12,945 nucleotides of DNA from contig JAEVZE010000397.1 of assembly GCA_023392395.1 (NCBI GenBank), forward strand, positions 1 through 12,945, given 5' to 3'. Every line of letters begins with the position of its first letter. Within the stretch, counting starts at the first letter, position 1. Shown here in pieces: positions 1-6,566 of this stretch. This stretch comes from Bacillota bacterium (GTDB lineage: Bacteria; Bacillota; Clostridia; Christensenellales; Aristaeellaceae). The notes under the pieces are model-generated. The model did not search any database, was not told the DNA's origin, and saw only the letters and a list, made by a program, of their open reading frames with translations. The position numbers and the translations under genes are program-made.

Positions 1-507
1 CGTTGCCCCGATGTTGAGCAGTGCGTCGATTCGCGCCCGCTGTCCGTTCAGGCTCTCCCGGAAGGTCTTGACGCCCAGTGTCACGCCCGTCATGGTATTG
101 CCCATCAGCATGCCCGCGATGGGGATCACGTACTGCGGGTTGAACATGCTCTCGCCGACCACGGCGCAGATGAAAAATACGATGATCGCCAGCCCGGAAA
201 GGGCGATTGACAGCGCGATCACCAGCTGGAAGCGCCGGTTCAGTTCCTTGTTCCTGGACAGCACCCGGTAGATCGCAAACCCCGTCATCGCCAGAAGGTA
301 GGCAATCGTATATGCCGGGTGCGGGTTTTTGAAGATGTAGGTGAGTACGAGGCCCGCCAGCACGAGCTGTACCGTCATCCGGACGCTGGCAACAATCAGC
401 AGCTTCGTCTGGTTGATCCGGCACTTCTTCATCACCGCCAGCACGGCCAGCAGGAGGACGTAGACCAGCGAGAACTGCCACAATTGCATCTGCACGATGT
501 CCTTCAT
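1..507 (-). CDS. fetB: FetB/YbbM-type (UPF0014) ABC transporter permease, partial
   Basis: Membrane subunit of a small two-component ABC system. The E. coli relative FetAB is described as an iron exporter that helps under oxidative stress; the substrate here is inferred only from family. The first 169 residues are visible and the C-terminus lies beyond the left edge (the family is usually about 250-260 residues). The protein opens with MKDIVQMQLWQFSLVYVLLL and shows hydrophobic segments at about residues 9-26, 38-58, 63-80 and 92-118. Family-like stretches are ESMFNPQYVIPIAGMLMGNT at about 119-138, then TGVTLGVKTF and a charged loop with ESLNGQRARIDALL, typical of UPF0014. Its ATG overlaps the TGA of the ATPase gene by four bases (ATGA), so the two are translationally coupled. 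No frameshift is seen in the visible part. Confidence 0.88.
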   Translation of the reverse strand, partial: MKDIVQMQLWQFSLVYVLLLAVLAVMKKCRINQTKLLIVASVRMTVQLVLAGLVLTYIFKNPHPAYTIAYLLAMTGFAIYRVLSRNKELNRRFQLVIALSIALSGLAIIVFFICAVVGESMFNPQYVIPIAGMLMGNTMTGVTLGVKTFRESLNGQRARIDALLNIGAT

Positions 508-1136
508 GCGCCCACCTTCCTGGAAAGCCGGACCACCTCGTCCGCGTAAGTATCCACCAACTTCTGATCGTGGCAGACCACGATCAGGGTCATCCGGTTC
601 TCCGCGCAATGGACCTTCAAAAGCGTAAACAGCCGGTTTGACGTGCCCTCGTCCAACGCGGAGGTGGGCTCATCCAGCATCAGGACCTTCGGCTTCAGTG
701 ACAGGTGGATCGCCAAAAACACCCGCTGCCGCTCGCCGCCCGACAGCGTTTCGCACCGGGTATCCAGCGGAAAATCCGCGCTCCCAAGCGCGAGAAACCC
801 GCGCATCTCGTCTTCTGCGATGCATTTCTCGTCCCGGAATTCATAGAACAGCTCAAAGTTCTCCCGGATCGTCCCGTCGAACAGGAAGACGCTCTGAGAC
901 GAGAGCAGGATCTCCCTGCGCAGCAGCACCGTGTCCAGATCAGCGATGTCGTTTCCTTCATACAGGATGGTCCCCGCCGAGGGCGAAACGGTGGCGTTCA
1001 GAAGCTTCAAAAGCGTGCTCTTGCCGCTGCCGCTCTCGCCGGTGACGAAGGTCGCCTTCTCGCGGGAAATGTGGATAGGCGGATACTCGATCAGGTCCTT
1101 GAACTTCAGCCCCGAGGCGGACAATATCGCGTTCAT
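504..1136 (-). CDS. fetA: FetA/YbbL-type ABC transporter ATP-binding protein
   Basis: ATPase of the FetAB-like transporter, expected to bind the inner face of the UPF0014 permease encoded directly downstream. It has 210 residues, short as usual for this family. Motifs in order are Walker A GESGSGKST (33-41), Q-loop Q81 in SSQS, signature LSGGE (131-135), Walker B VLMLDE (151-156), D-loop SALD (159-162) and switch H189 in VCHD. All catalytic residues are present. The ATG at 1136 is preceded by an AGGAAAGGA-like ribosome site about 6-8 bases upstream, and an extended -10 promoter lies at about 1193-1201. The assignment to FetA rather than another small ATPase rests mainly on the coupled UPF0014 partner. 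Metal specificity cannot be read from the sequence. Confidence 0.88.
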   Translation of the reverse strand: MNAILSASGLKFKDLIEYPPIHISREKATFVTGESGSGKSTLLKLLNATVSPSAGTILYEGNDIADLDTVLLRREILLSSQSVFLFDGTIRENFELFYEFRDEKCIAEDEMRGFLALGSADFPLDTRCETLSGGERQRVFLAIHLSLKPKVLMLDEPTSALDEGTSNRLFTLLKVHCAENRMTLIVVCHDQKLVDTYADEVVRLSRKVGA

Positions 1137-1192
1137 GGGGTGTCCTTTCCTGCATCAGGCTTGATCCCGTTGTATGATGTATCTCTCCCGTT

Positions 1193-1201
1193 ATTATAGC
1201 A
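1193..1201 (-). promoter_or_regulatory. Extended -10 promoter of the fetAB-like operon
   Basis: On the minus strand this reads TGCTATAAT, a perfect -10 hexamer with the TGn extension. There is no good -35 box at the usual distance, which fits an extended -10 promoter. It lies about 57 bases upstream of the ATPase start, in the 92-base gap after the PAP2 gene, so fetAB probably forms its own transcription unit. A short GGGG/CCCC pairing around the PAP2 stop codon, followed by a TTTT run, could be a weak terminator just upstream of it. Confidence 0.65.
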
Positions 1202-1228
1202 CAGGGGAAACGATAAAAGGCATGGGGT

Positions 1229-1780
1229 TTATTCCTCCCCCACTCTCCCACTAGAAACAAGCCTTCTCCCCAGCCAGTAGACGCATCCCCCGTCGAGTAC
1301 GCCGAGGACGGCCCCCGCGAGCACGTCGCTGGGAAAATGCACGTACAGCGCCACCCTGGACAGGGCGATCAGGCAAGCGAGCGGGATGGCCAACCAGCCG
1401 AGCCTCCGGTCGGTCAGGGAAAGGACCGTCGCTGCGGCAAACGAAGAGAGCGCATGGCCCGATGGGAACGAGTAGTCCCCCGGGCCGGGAATGAGCGGCG
1501 CAAGAGGCGCATACGGCCAGATTGGGCGCGCCCGCGCGATCAGGGGCTTGAGCAGGAGGTTTCCGATCAGGAAACCCACGGCCAGCGCGGCGAGCACCAT
1601 CACGCCGTTCCAGCGGTACCGCTTCGTACACAGTAGTAGACAGGCCGCAAAAATCCAGGCCATCGCGTAGTTGCCGATGAAGGACACCTTGGGCATCACA
1701 TAGGCCCAAAACCCGGAGGAAAATATGTCGTGGGCCCAGCCCAGCAGTTTCCAATCGAGGTTGGTGATCCAGTCAGCCAT
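1229..1780 (-). CDS. PAP2-family membrane phosphatase
   Basis: Predicted integral membrane phosphatase that removes phosphate from a lipid pyrophosphate or phosphatidate, in the superfamily of undecaprenyl-diphosphate phosphatases such as BcrC/PgpB. All three PAP2 signatures are intact: K78...R85-P86 (KPLIARARP), P106-S-G-H109, and S141-R142...H148...D152 (SRVALYVHFPSD). H109 and H148 are the expected catalytic histidines. Hydrophobic segments occur at about 31-50, 57-77, 110-124, 127-146 and 152-170. The length of 183 residues is normal. The ATG at 1780 is chosen because it is preceded by AAGGAG about 5 bases away; a longer reading would run back into the GtrA gene. Only 8 bases separate it from the GtrA stop codon, so the two are probably co-transcribed. 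The lipid substrate is not determined; recycling of a polyprenyl carrier is an inference. Confidence 0.88.
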   Translation of the reverse strand: MADWITNLDWKLLGWAHDIFSSGFWAYVMPKVSFIGNYAMAWIFAACLLLCTKRYRWNGVMVLAALAVGFLIGNLLLKPLIARARPIWPYAPLAPLIPGPGDYSFPSGHALSSFAAATVLSLTDRRLGWLAIPLACLIALSRVALYVHFPSDVLAGAVLGVLDGGCVYWLGRRLVSSGRVGEE

Positions 1781-1788
1781 TTCACTCC

Positions 1789-2253
1789 TTACGCCGGATC
1801 GCCGGAACCGTCCGCCCGGGCCTCGCCCGAAAGGCCGTCCGGTCCGCGGCGCGCCCGTTTGTTGAAGACGAACACCTTCTGCACAAACCAGCTGGTAAAA
1901 AAGAACGTGAATTCCGTCAACAGCTTCGCCCAGTACTTGTCCATGCCCAGATAGCGCACCAGTACGCTGAGCAGCGCCGTGTTGCCCGCCAGCACACATA
2001 TCGCCAGCACGGCGTATTTTACCCCGGCCTGAAGCGCCTGATCCTCGTTTCGGAAGACGAAGCGCTTGTTGATCCAGAAGTTCAGGGCCGCGCTCAAAAC
2101 GCGTGCCACAACGTTGGAAACAGGGATGCTCAGCGCGCCCATCCCCTTCGTGAGAAAGACGAGCAGGCCGTACAATCCATAATCAGCCACAAAAGCGATC
2201 ATGGACGAGGCGGCAAATTTGAGGATGTAAACGTATTTTCGTTTCAGAAACAT
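1789..2253 (-). CDS. GtrA-family membrane protein
   Basis: Small four-helix membrane protein of the GtrA family. Members are linked to moving polyprenyl-phosphate-linked sugars across the membrane and often sit near cell-surface polysaccharide genes. Hydrophobic segments lie at about 8-34, 41-60, 78-100 and 110-130. Two family-type ends of helices are visible, NFWINKRFVF (58-67) and the similar WFVQKVFVF (122-130). The length of 154 residues is slightly long because of a charged, Gly/Arg/Asp-rich tail after residue 131, which may be disordered. The ATG at 2253 has GGGAG about 8 bases upstream. The PAP2 gene follows after 8 bases, which suggests joint work on a lipid carrier. No glycosyltransferase is present here, so the sugar partner, if any, must be encoded elsewhere. 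Confidence 0.85.
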   Translation of the reverse strand: MFLKRKYVYILKFAASSMIAFVADYGLYGLLVFLTKGMGALSIPVSNVVARVLSAALNFWINKRFVFRNEDQALQAGVKYAVLAICVLAGNTALLSVLVRYLGMDKYWAKLLTEFTFFFTSWFVQKVFVFNKRARRGPDGLSGEARADGSGDPA

Positions 2254-2495
2254 CCGGCACTCCCGTTACGCTGGAAATTCTCCCGGTCCATCAGAAGCGG
2301 CGCTGATTCCGGGATGCTTGTCAACCGCCACGGCCCAATGATAAAAGGTAGACAGCCAAAAAGATTGTCTGAAAACATTAATTTTCAGACAATTCATGTT
2401 AGAACACAGGAAATTTGAACTTCTGCCTCTGCGCTGCCAGAGGAGGCACCGGGATTGAGGCATTGCACCGCCCACACTTATGTGTAGAACTATTC
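2254..2495. other. Intergenic region between the LCP gene and the GtrA gene
   Basis: No convincing gene is seen. A 69-codon minus-strand reading frame crosses this stretch but has no family resemblance and includes the terminator-like hairpin at 2356-2393. There is a second short pairing, CCTCTG at 2426-2431 with CAGAGG at 2438-2443. No clear promoter for the GtrA-PAP2 pair was identified, although the region is the only place for one if the hairpin does terminate transcription. Confidence 0.5.
2356..2393 (-). terminator. Probable intrinsic terminator after the LCP gene
   Basis: ATTGTCTGAAAA at 2364-2375 is the exact reverse complement of TTTTCAGACAAT at 2382-2393, with a 6-base loop. On the minus strand the 12-bp stem is followed by CTTTTT. 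It lies about 100 bases after the LCP stop codon. The stem is AT-rich, unlike the GC-rich genome around it, so it may be a weak terminator or another kind of palindrome. Confidence 0.6.
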
Positions 2496-3569
2496 TTACA
2501 ACCAGGTACCATACAGGAAGCCTAGTGTTTCTGGCCCGGCAATTCCGTCGCTTGGCAGGCCGTTTGCGCGCTGATACCGCTTCACAGCATCCATTGTGGG
2601 TTGATCGAATGTGCCTGTCGCGGTTCCTGGCATGTAGCCCAACTCGATGAGCTTTCCCTGAAGGCTCGTGACTTCCTCACCGGAGGCGCCCATTTTCAGG
2701 ATCGGTGGCAGATCGATTTCCCGCGCTTCTCCATACAGAAACATCTGAAGCGCCTTCGCATTCTTTAAGAGGTTGGGTAATAACACTGCCGCCCCCTTGA
2801 TCGTTTTGTTCCTGTAAGCGCCATTGATTGGAATGCGCAGGTCGAAAATCTCCGCATCACACATCTGATATAAAAGCATCCCCCAACCCACCAAATCCTG
2901 CGCTTTTATGGACGTCTCTAAAAGCGCGGCCTTCTGCCCAATCAACTCCTTCATGCCATCCATTCCAAGCGATGGGATCTTGGAGAATAGGATTTTCAGT
3001 ACATCACGCTGGCGCCTCGTGCGTTCAAAATCGTTCCCGCACCCTTTCCGGATGCGGCAAAACATCAACATCTGATCGCCGTTTAGCAAGTTTTTCCCGC
3101 GAATGAAATGGGCGTCAGGAAACGCCCTATTCATCACCCTCGCCTCAGAAGAATTCATCCTCACTTCAATTCCGCCCAGCGTATCGCCCAATTCCTGAAC
3201 CGCATCAAAGTCGAAGACAATGTACCCATCCACGGCCAACCCAAAGTTGGCCTGAATGGTCTGTAAGGTCAGCTCGACTCCGCCGCAGGCGTATGCGGCG
3301 TTGAAGCGCCCATATCCCTTTCCCGGTATGGATACATAGGTGTCGCGCATAAGCGAAGTACACTTGATTTCGTTTTCCTTTTTGTTGATGGTGACGATGA
3401 TGATCGTGTCCGTCCTGCACCCATCCCAGTTTTCAGGATCTCTGGTGTCAATGCCCAGCAGAAGCATATGGTACAACCCATCATCGTTTGGAAGGCCGCT
3501 TGCGCTCGACCGGTACATCATCGTGAATGAAAGGATTACCACCAACCCCAGCATGAAGAACTTCCGCAT
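2496..3569 (-). CDS. LytR-CpsA-Psr (LCP) family protein with C-terminal peptidoglycan-binding domain
   Basis: LCP enzymes move polyprenyl-pyrophosphate-linked glycopolymers onto peptidoglycan outside the membrane. This 357-residue protein has an N-terminal hydrophobic segment (about 4-18, signal anchor or signal peptide) and then the LCP domain (about 33-245). It shows LLLGIDTR (36-43), RTDTIIIVT (52-60), LMRDTYVS with R75, RFNAAYACGG (88-97), DGYIVFDF (114-121), LNGDQMLMFCRIR (162-174) and FERTRRQRD with R183, R185 and R186. A PG_binding_1 repeat fills about 295-355 (GEEVTSLQGKLIELGY, TFDQPTMDAVKRYQ, DGIAGPETL). The ATG at 3569 has GGGAGG about 7-8 bases upstream; an in-frame ATG at 3662 would add 31 non-signal-like residues and was rejected. 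The gene looks lower in GC than its neighbours. It is flanked by terminators on both sides and so appears monocistronic. Confidence 0.87.
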   Translation of the reverse strand: MRKFFMLGLVVILSFTMMYRSSASGLPNDDGLYHMLLLGIDTRDPENWDGCRTDTIIIVTINKKENEIKCTSLMRDTYVSIPGKGYGRFNAAYACGGVELTLQTIQANFGLAVDGYIVFDFDAVQELGDTLGGIEVRMNSSEARVMNRAFPDAHFIRGKNLLNGDQMLMFCRIRKGCGNDFERTRRQRDVLKILFSKIPSLGMDGMKELIGQKAALLETSIKAQDLVGWGMLLYQMCDAEIFDLRIPINGAYRNKTIKGAAVLLPNLLKNAKALQMFLYGEAREIDLPPILKMGASGEEVTSLQGKLIELGYMPGTATGTFDQPTMDAVKRYQRANGLPSDGIAGPETLGFLYGTWL

Positions 3570-3621
3570 TGTCTGTCCTCCCACTACTCGTCCGCCAAAT
3601 TCGCAGAATCCGGTGTACCAT

Positions 3622-3701
3622 TGAATGATTGCGCCTGAAAACTGGCCGCCTTCAAGATTCATTCGAGGGTAATCTTATGTAATGTGGAATACAATCATTC
3701 A
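3622..3701. repeat. Long-spaced 10-bp inverted repeat upstream of the LCP gene
   Basis: TGAATGATTG at 3622-3631 and its exact reverse complement CAATCATTCA at 3692-3701 are separated by 60 bases. A partial third copy, ATTCATTCGA, lies at about 3658-3667. The pair brackets the area where an LCP promoter would be expected, so paired operator half-sites are possible. Chance is also possible at this length. Confidence 0.4.
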
Positions 3702-3734
3702 CGCCTTATGAAAGTATTATCCGGTGCTGGCAAC

Positions 3735-3771
3735 AAAAAAATTGCCATCCAATTTCAGAAATCGGATGGCA
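3735..3771 (-). terminator. Intrinsic terminator of the sugar-utilisation operon
   Basis: On the minus strand a 13-bp stem (one G-U pair) with a three-base loop is followed directly by AATTTTTTTG. On the plus strand the arms are TGCCATCC at 3743-3750 and GGATGGCA at 3764-3771, with a short AT-rich inner stem. It lies about 90 bases after the stop codon of the GH127 gene and is a textbook rho-independent terminator. Confidence 0.9.
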
Positions 3772-3859
3772 GCAGTTCTGGAAATAATGGACCCGGATGC
3801 GCACAATGGCGGCACTGGTTTTCCGCAGCAATGATGGATTTCACTTTCTGCGGTGAAGT

Positions 3860-5638
3860 CTATGTCAGATCAAAATACACCGTCGCCCATTCCTTTTCAC
3901 CAAATTCCAGATAGGGTTTGAACAGCACCCGATCGCCCGACGGCGTCCGCGCCTCAAAGCGCATCCCGCCCAGCGCCCGCGCGACGGACTCCGGCTCCCT
4001 GTAGTCGCCCGCCACTTGTGGCACTTTGCCTTCGGCCGCCAGCAGGACGGGACCGGCCATCAGCGCCGTGCGCCAGGGATAGGCCGGGTGGATGGGCGCG
4101 AGGCGAAGTCTCATCGGGAGACGCAGCGCGACGAGGTCGTCGCCGCCCCAATCGGCCTCTACCCTCGCCCACCGCCCCGGAGCGATCTCCGAATCCGCCG
4201 GGCGTCCGTTGAGGAGGAGCGCCGCCTCGCCGGGGTTCACCCAGGACGGAATGCGCAGCATCAGCGTAAAGCGCCCTTTCGCGCGGACGCGGAGGAGAAT
4301 TTCCTCGCCGTAGGGATATTCCCCGGAGATTTCAAGCTCCACCTGCCGCCCGCGGACCTCCGAGCGGATGCAGGAAGGGATGTACTGCGACAGGTACAGA
4401 GCATCCTCTCCGGCGTAGCACACCAGGTTGTGGTATTCGGCGAGCGCCTCCGGGTAGGTGCCGGAACAGCACGGAAAGCTGTGCTCAAAGTACAGTTTCC
4501 GGCCGCCGCCAAGCCTGAGATCGGAATAGTAGAATGTCTTACCCCTGCGCTGACAGTCGTCCTTGAAGGGCAGCGCCGCGCCGACCGCGTTGTACAGCGC
4601 GGCCTCGGCCCAGTCGCCGTAACGCGCCTCGCCCGTCAGCTCGATCAGATGGCGCACGGTTTTGAACACAGCCCAGGAGCCGCAGCACACCTCGAAGGTC
4701 TTGGGCTCGTCCTCGATGGCGTAGTAATTGGAACCGCGCGCGTTGGCCATGTGCTCGGCGGGTGCGTATCCGCCGTTGGCGAGCAGCTGATTCTTCTTCA
4801 TGATGTCGTAGGCATTCTGAAGCGTTTCCAGATAGCCCTTCTCACCCGTCGCGCGGTATGCCATCGCCGCGCCGCCCAGGGTGTTGACGTGGCTGTAACC
4901 GTGAAGGCCATTCATGGCCTCCTCGTCGCCCCGGCGCAGCGCGTCCCAGTAGTGGTCGTAATGCCACACCCTGGCGAAGTCCAGGTAGCGCGCCTCCCCC
5001 GTAAGAAGCCAGGCGCGGTACAGCCCCTCGGACAGCGTGTACCATTCGTTGTCCATGATGCGGATGGCCGGATCACCCCCGGTGAAGCTCAAGTGGTTCG
5101 GCCCGGCGGGGAGGCGCGAGCGGCCCAGGTTCTTCTCCGCCCAGTCGGTGATGCGCGAAAGGTACGCGAGCGCGCGGGGAAGATTCATATGCTCGTAGAC
5201 GTCAAGCAAGCCCAGAAGATGCTTGTCGTACAGGTAATGCGGGCCATTGGGCGCGTCCGAATAGAAGAAATAGCCGTCAGGCGCGATGGTCTTGGCCCAT
5301 TCGTCCATCAGCCGCTCCGCTTTTTCGAAGGCCCGCCGGTCCCCGGTCAAGCGCCAGGCGCGGGCGAGAAAGCTGAGCCACTGGCCGAAGGTGTTTCCGA
5401 TTTCGCCCCAGTTGTAGATGTCGAAGCTGCCGTCGTTGGAGTACCAGCCACCCAGCTCGTCGCCCGGATGCGGCATCCCCGCGCGCCGCCGGAACCCCAG
5501 CAGGATGTCGTCGTCCGGCAGCGCGAGCATGTACTCCAGCGCGCCGTCAAACTGACGCTTGAAATGTCCGTCCAGAAGGTCTACGCCCTGGTAGTTCAGC
5601 GCCCAGAGCCCGGGCGCGATGCCGTCCCCTGTCTTCAT
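3860..5638 (-). CDS. GH127/DUF1680-family glycoside hydrolase, probable beta-L-arabinofuranosidase type
   Basis: Predicted cytoplasmic glycosidase (no signal peptide) of the alpha/alpha-barrel DUF1680 group. Characterised members such as HypBA1 remove beta-L-arabinofuranose using a zinc-bound cysteine nucleophile. Using the ATG at 5638 gives 592 residues. The zinc/catalytic set is visible: E316-x-C318 in TFEVCCGSW, and C390-C391 in FPCCSGTYPEAL, where C390 would be the nucleophile. H250 in HVNTLGG matches the conserved H-x-N-T segment, and E295 in GGYAPAEH is a candidate acid/base. A C-terminal beta-rich part follows (about 420-592). The ATG at 5638 overlaps the AKR stop by four bases and has GGGAGGAAG at a good distance; an upstream in-frame ATG at 5659 adds seven residues and is less likely. 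It is the last gene before the terminator. The usual GHxxGHYLS-like segment is replaced by EIGNTFGQWLSF, so the substrate may differ. Confidence 0.85.
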   Translation of the reverse strand: MKTGDGIAPGLWALNYQGVDLLDGHFKRQFDGALEYMLALPDDDILLGFRRRAGMPHPGDELGGWYSNDGSFDIYNWGEIGNTFGQWLSFLARAWRLTGDRRAFEKAERLMDEWAKTIAPDGYFFYSDAPNGPHYLYDKHLLGLLDVYEHMNLPRALAYLSRITDWAEKNLGRSRLPAGPNHLSFTGGDPAIRIMDNEWYTLSEGLYRAWLLTGEARYLDFARVWHYDHYWDALRRGDEEAMNGLHGYSHVNTLGGAAMAYRATGEKGYLETLQNAYDIMKKNQLLANGGYAPAEHMANARGSNYYAIEDEPKTFEVCCGSWAVFKTVRHLIELTGEARYGDWAEAALYNAVGAALPFKDDCQRRGKTFYYSDLRLGGGRKLYFEHSFPCCSGTYPEALAEYHNLVCYAGEDALYLSQYIPSCIRSEVRGRQVELEISGEYPYGEEILLRVRAKGRFTLMLRIPSWVNPGEAALLLNGRPADSEIAPGRWARVEADWGGDDLVALRLPMRLRLAPIHPAYPWRTALMAGPVLLAAEGKVPQVAGDYREPESVARALGGMRFEARTPSGDRVLFKPYLEFGEKEWATVYFDLT

Positions 5639-6558
5639 ACCGCTTCCTCCCGCATCCAATCTCCAATCTCCACCTGCGCGGACGCAAGGTTCTCCTCCAA
5701 CTGGCGCGCGTTTTCGCCGGTCACCATCGGGATGATGCCCCGTCCGCGCATCCAGGCGAGCGCGATCTGGTTGGGTGTGACGCCCAGTTGCGCCGCCTTT
5801 TCAAACAGCGCGCTCCGGCGGGCGCGGTTCTCCGGCGTATCGTAGCCGGTCGGCAGCGGGCGCTCCGGCAGGCAGTAAGCGCCCTGCAGAAGCGGCGAGA
5901 ACGCCAGCGTCCGAAGTCTCCTTTCACGACACAGCGCCTGCTCGCCCGCGCCCAGCAGCACCTGCGGCGATGTGTCGAAGCCCGGTTCGGGCGACAGGAA
6001 GGTCATACGGTTCTGAAGACAGGTAAGCGGCGCGAAATCCTCCCGCGCGCAGGTCTCAAGCGCATGGGCGAGCCTGGGCGCGGTAAAATTGCTGGCACCC
6101 AGGTAGCGGATAGCGCCCGATCGCACAAGATCATTCAGTGCGGAAAGGCTTTCGGAGAGCTCCGTATCCGGGTCGTCGCGATGGATGTACAGAAGGTCTA
6201 TGACGTCCGTCCGGAGGTTTACCAGCGAGCGCTGGACGTTTTCCCGGATTTGCCCGGGCTTCATGCCCGCCGCAAAAATCTTGCTCTCAAAGCCGATTTT
6301 GGTGGCGACAAACACCCTGTCCCGGTTCTTCCTTTCGCGCATCCAGCGCCCAATCAGCCGTTCGCTCTCGCCGCCCTGGAACGGGTCGATCCAGTGGACG
6401 TAGTTGTTGGCGGTGTCCAGGAAGCGTCCGCCCCGGTCCAGGTACAGATCCAGCATTTCAAAGGACGTCTTATCGTCCACGGCGCTCCCAAAATACATGG
6501 TGCCCAGTGCAATTTCGGAAACCTCCGCTTTGGAAGGCCCCAGAGGAATCAATTTCAT
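5635..6558 (-). CDS. Aldo/keto reductase
   Basis: NAD(P)H-dependent oxidoreductase of the AKR superfamily, 307 residues, soluble. The catalytic tetrad is complete: D48 and Y53 (FLDTANNY), K87 (VATKIGF) and H126 (LYIHRDD). Other AKR marks are GTMYFGSAVDD near residue 19, the GASNFTAPRL strand-loop (154-163), and a C-terminal TGENARQLEENLAS (280-293) of the type that contacts the cofactor phosphate or ribose. The ATG at 6558 has a perfect AGGAGG 5 bases upstream that overlaps the permease stop codon; reading further back would run into the permease gene. It overlaps the GH127 gene by ATGA, so the two enzymes are probably made together. In this setting it may act on the released sugar (for example as a sugar dehydrogenase) or on a keto-sugar, but substrate and direction are not shown by the sequence. 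Confidence 0.88.
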   Translation of the reverse strand: MKLIPLGPSKAEVSEIALGTMYFGSAVDDKTSFEMLDLYLDRGGRFLDTANNYVHWIDPFQGGESERLIGRWMRERKNRDRVFVATKIGFESKIFAAGMKPGQIRENVQRSLVNLRTDVIDLLYIHRDDPDTELSESLSALNDLVRSGAIRYLGASNFTAPRLAHALETCAREDFAPLTCLQNRMTFLSPEPGFDTSPQVLLGAGEQALCRERRLRTLAFSPLLQGAYCLPERPLPTGYDTPENRARRSALFEKAAQLGVTPNQIALAWMRGRGIIPMVTGENARQLEENLASAQVEIGDWMREEAV

Positions 6559-6566
6559 GTGTCCTC

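Larger units (their letters stand above)
3570..3859. other. Intergenic region upstream of the LCP gene
   Basis: This stretch holds the terminator of the sugar operon (3735-3771), a long-spaced 10-bp inverted repeat (3622-3631 and 3692-3701) and the leader of the LCP gene. No minus-strand promoter with two good boxes was found. TAAGAT at about 3671-3676 is a possible -10 without a convincing -35. A plus-strand frame of 76 codons here crosses the terminator hairpin and the end of the GH127 gene and is not believed. Confidence 0.45.

Noticed and set aside
1229..1999. Longer 256-codon reading of the PAP2 gene
   Set aside because: The extension overlaps the GtrA gene in another frame; the ATG at 1780 has AAGGAG and gives a normal PAP2 length.
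2266..2475. Minus-strand 69-codon frame between the LCP and GtrA genes
   Set aside because: It has no ribosome site seen, no family resemblance, and translates through the terminator-like hairpin.
3823..3853. CCGCAG / CTGCGG inverted repeat just after the GH127 stop
   Set aside because: Only six bases per arm with a 19-base loop; a much better terminator lies 50 bases further on.
3684..3914. Plus-strand 76-codon frame upstream of the LCP gene
   Set aside because: It crosses the operon terminator and runs antisense into the end of the GH127 gene.
4016..5845. Long plus-strand frame of 609 codons opposite the GH127 and AKR genes
   Set aside because: It is antisense to two genes with intact catalytic motifs, has no family resemblance and is rich in Arg, Val and Gln as expected from a GC-rich shadow frame.
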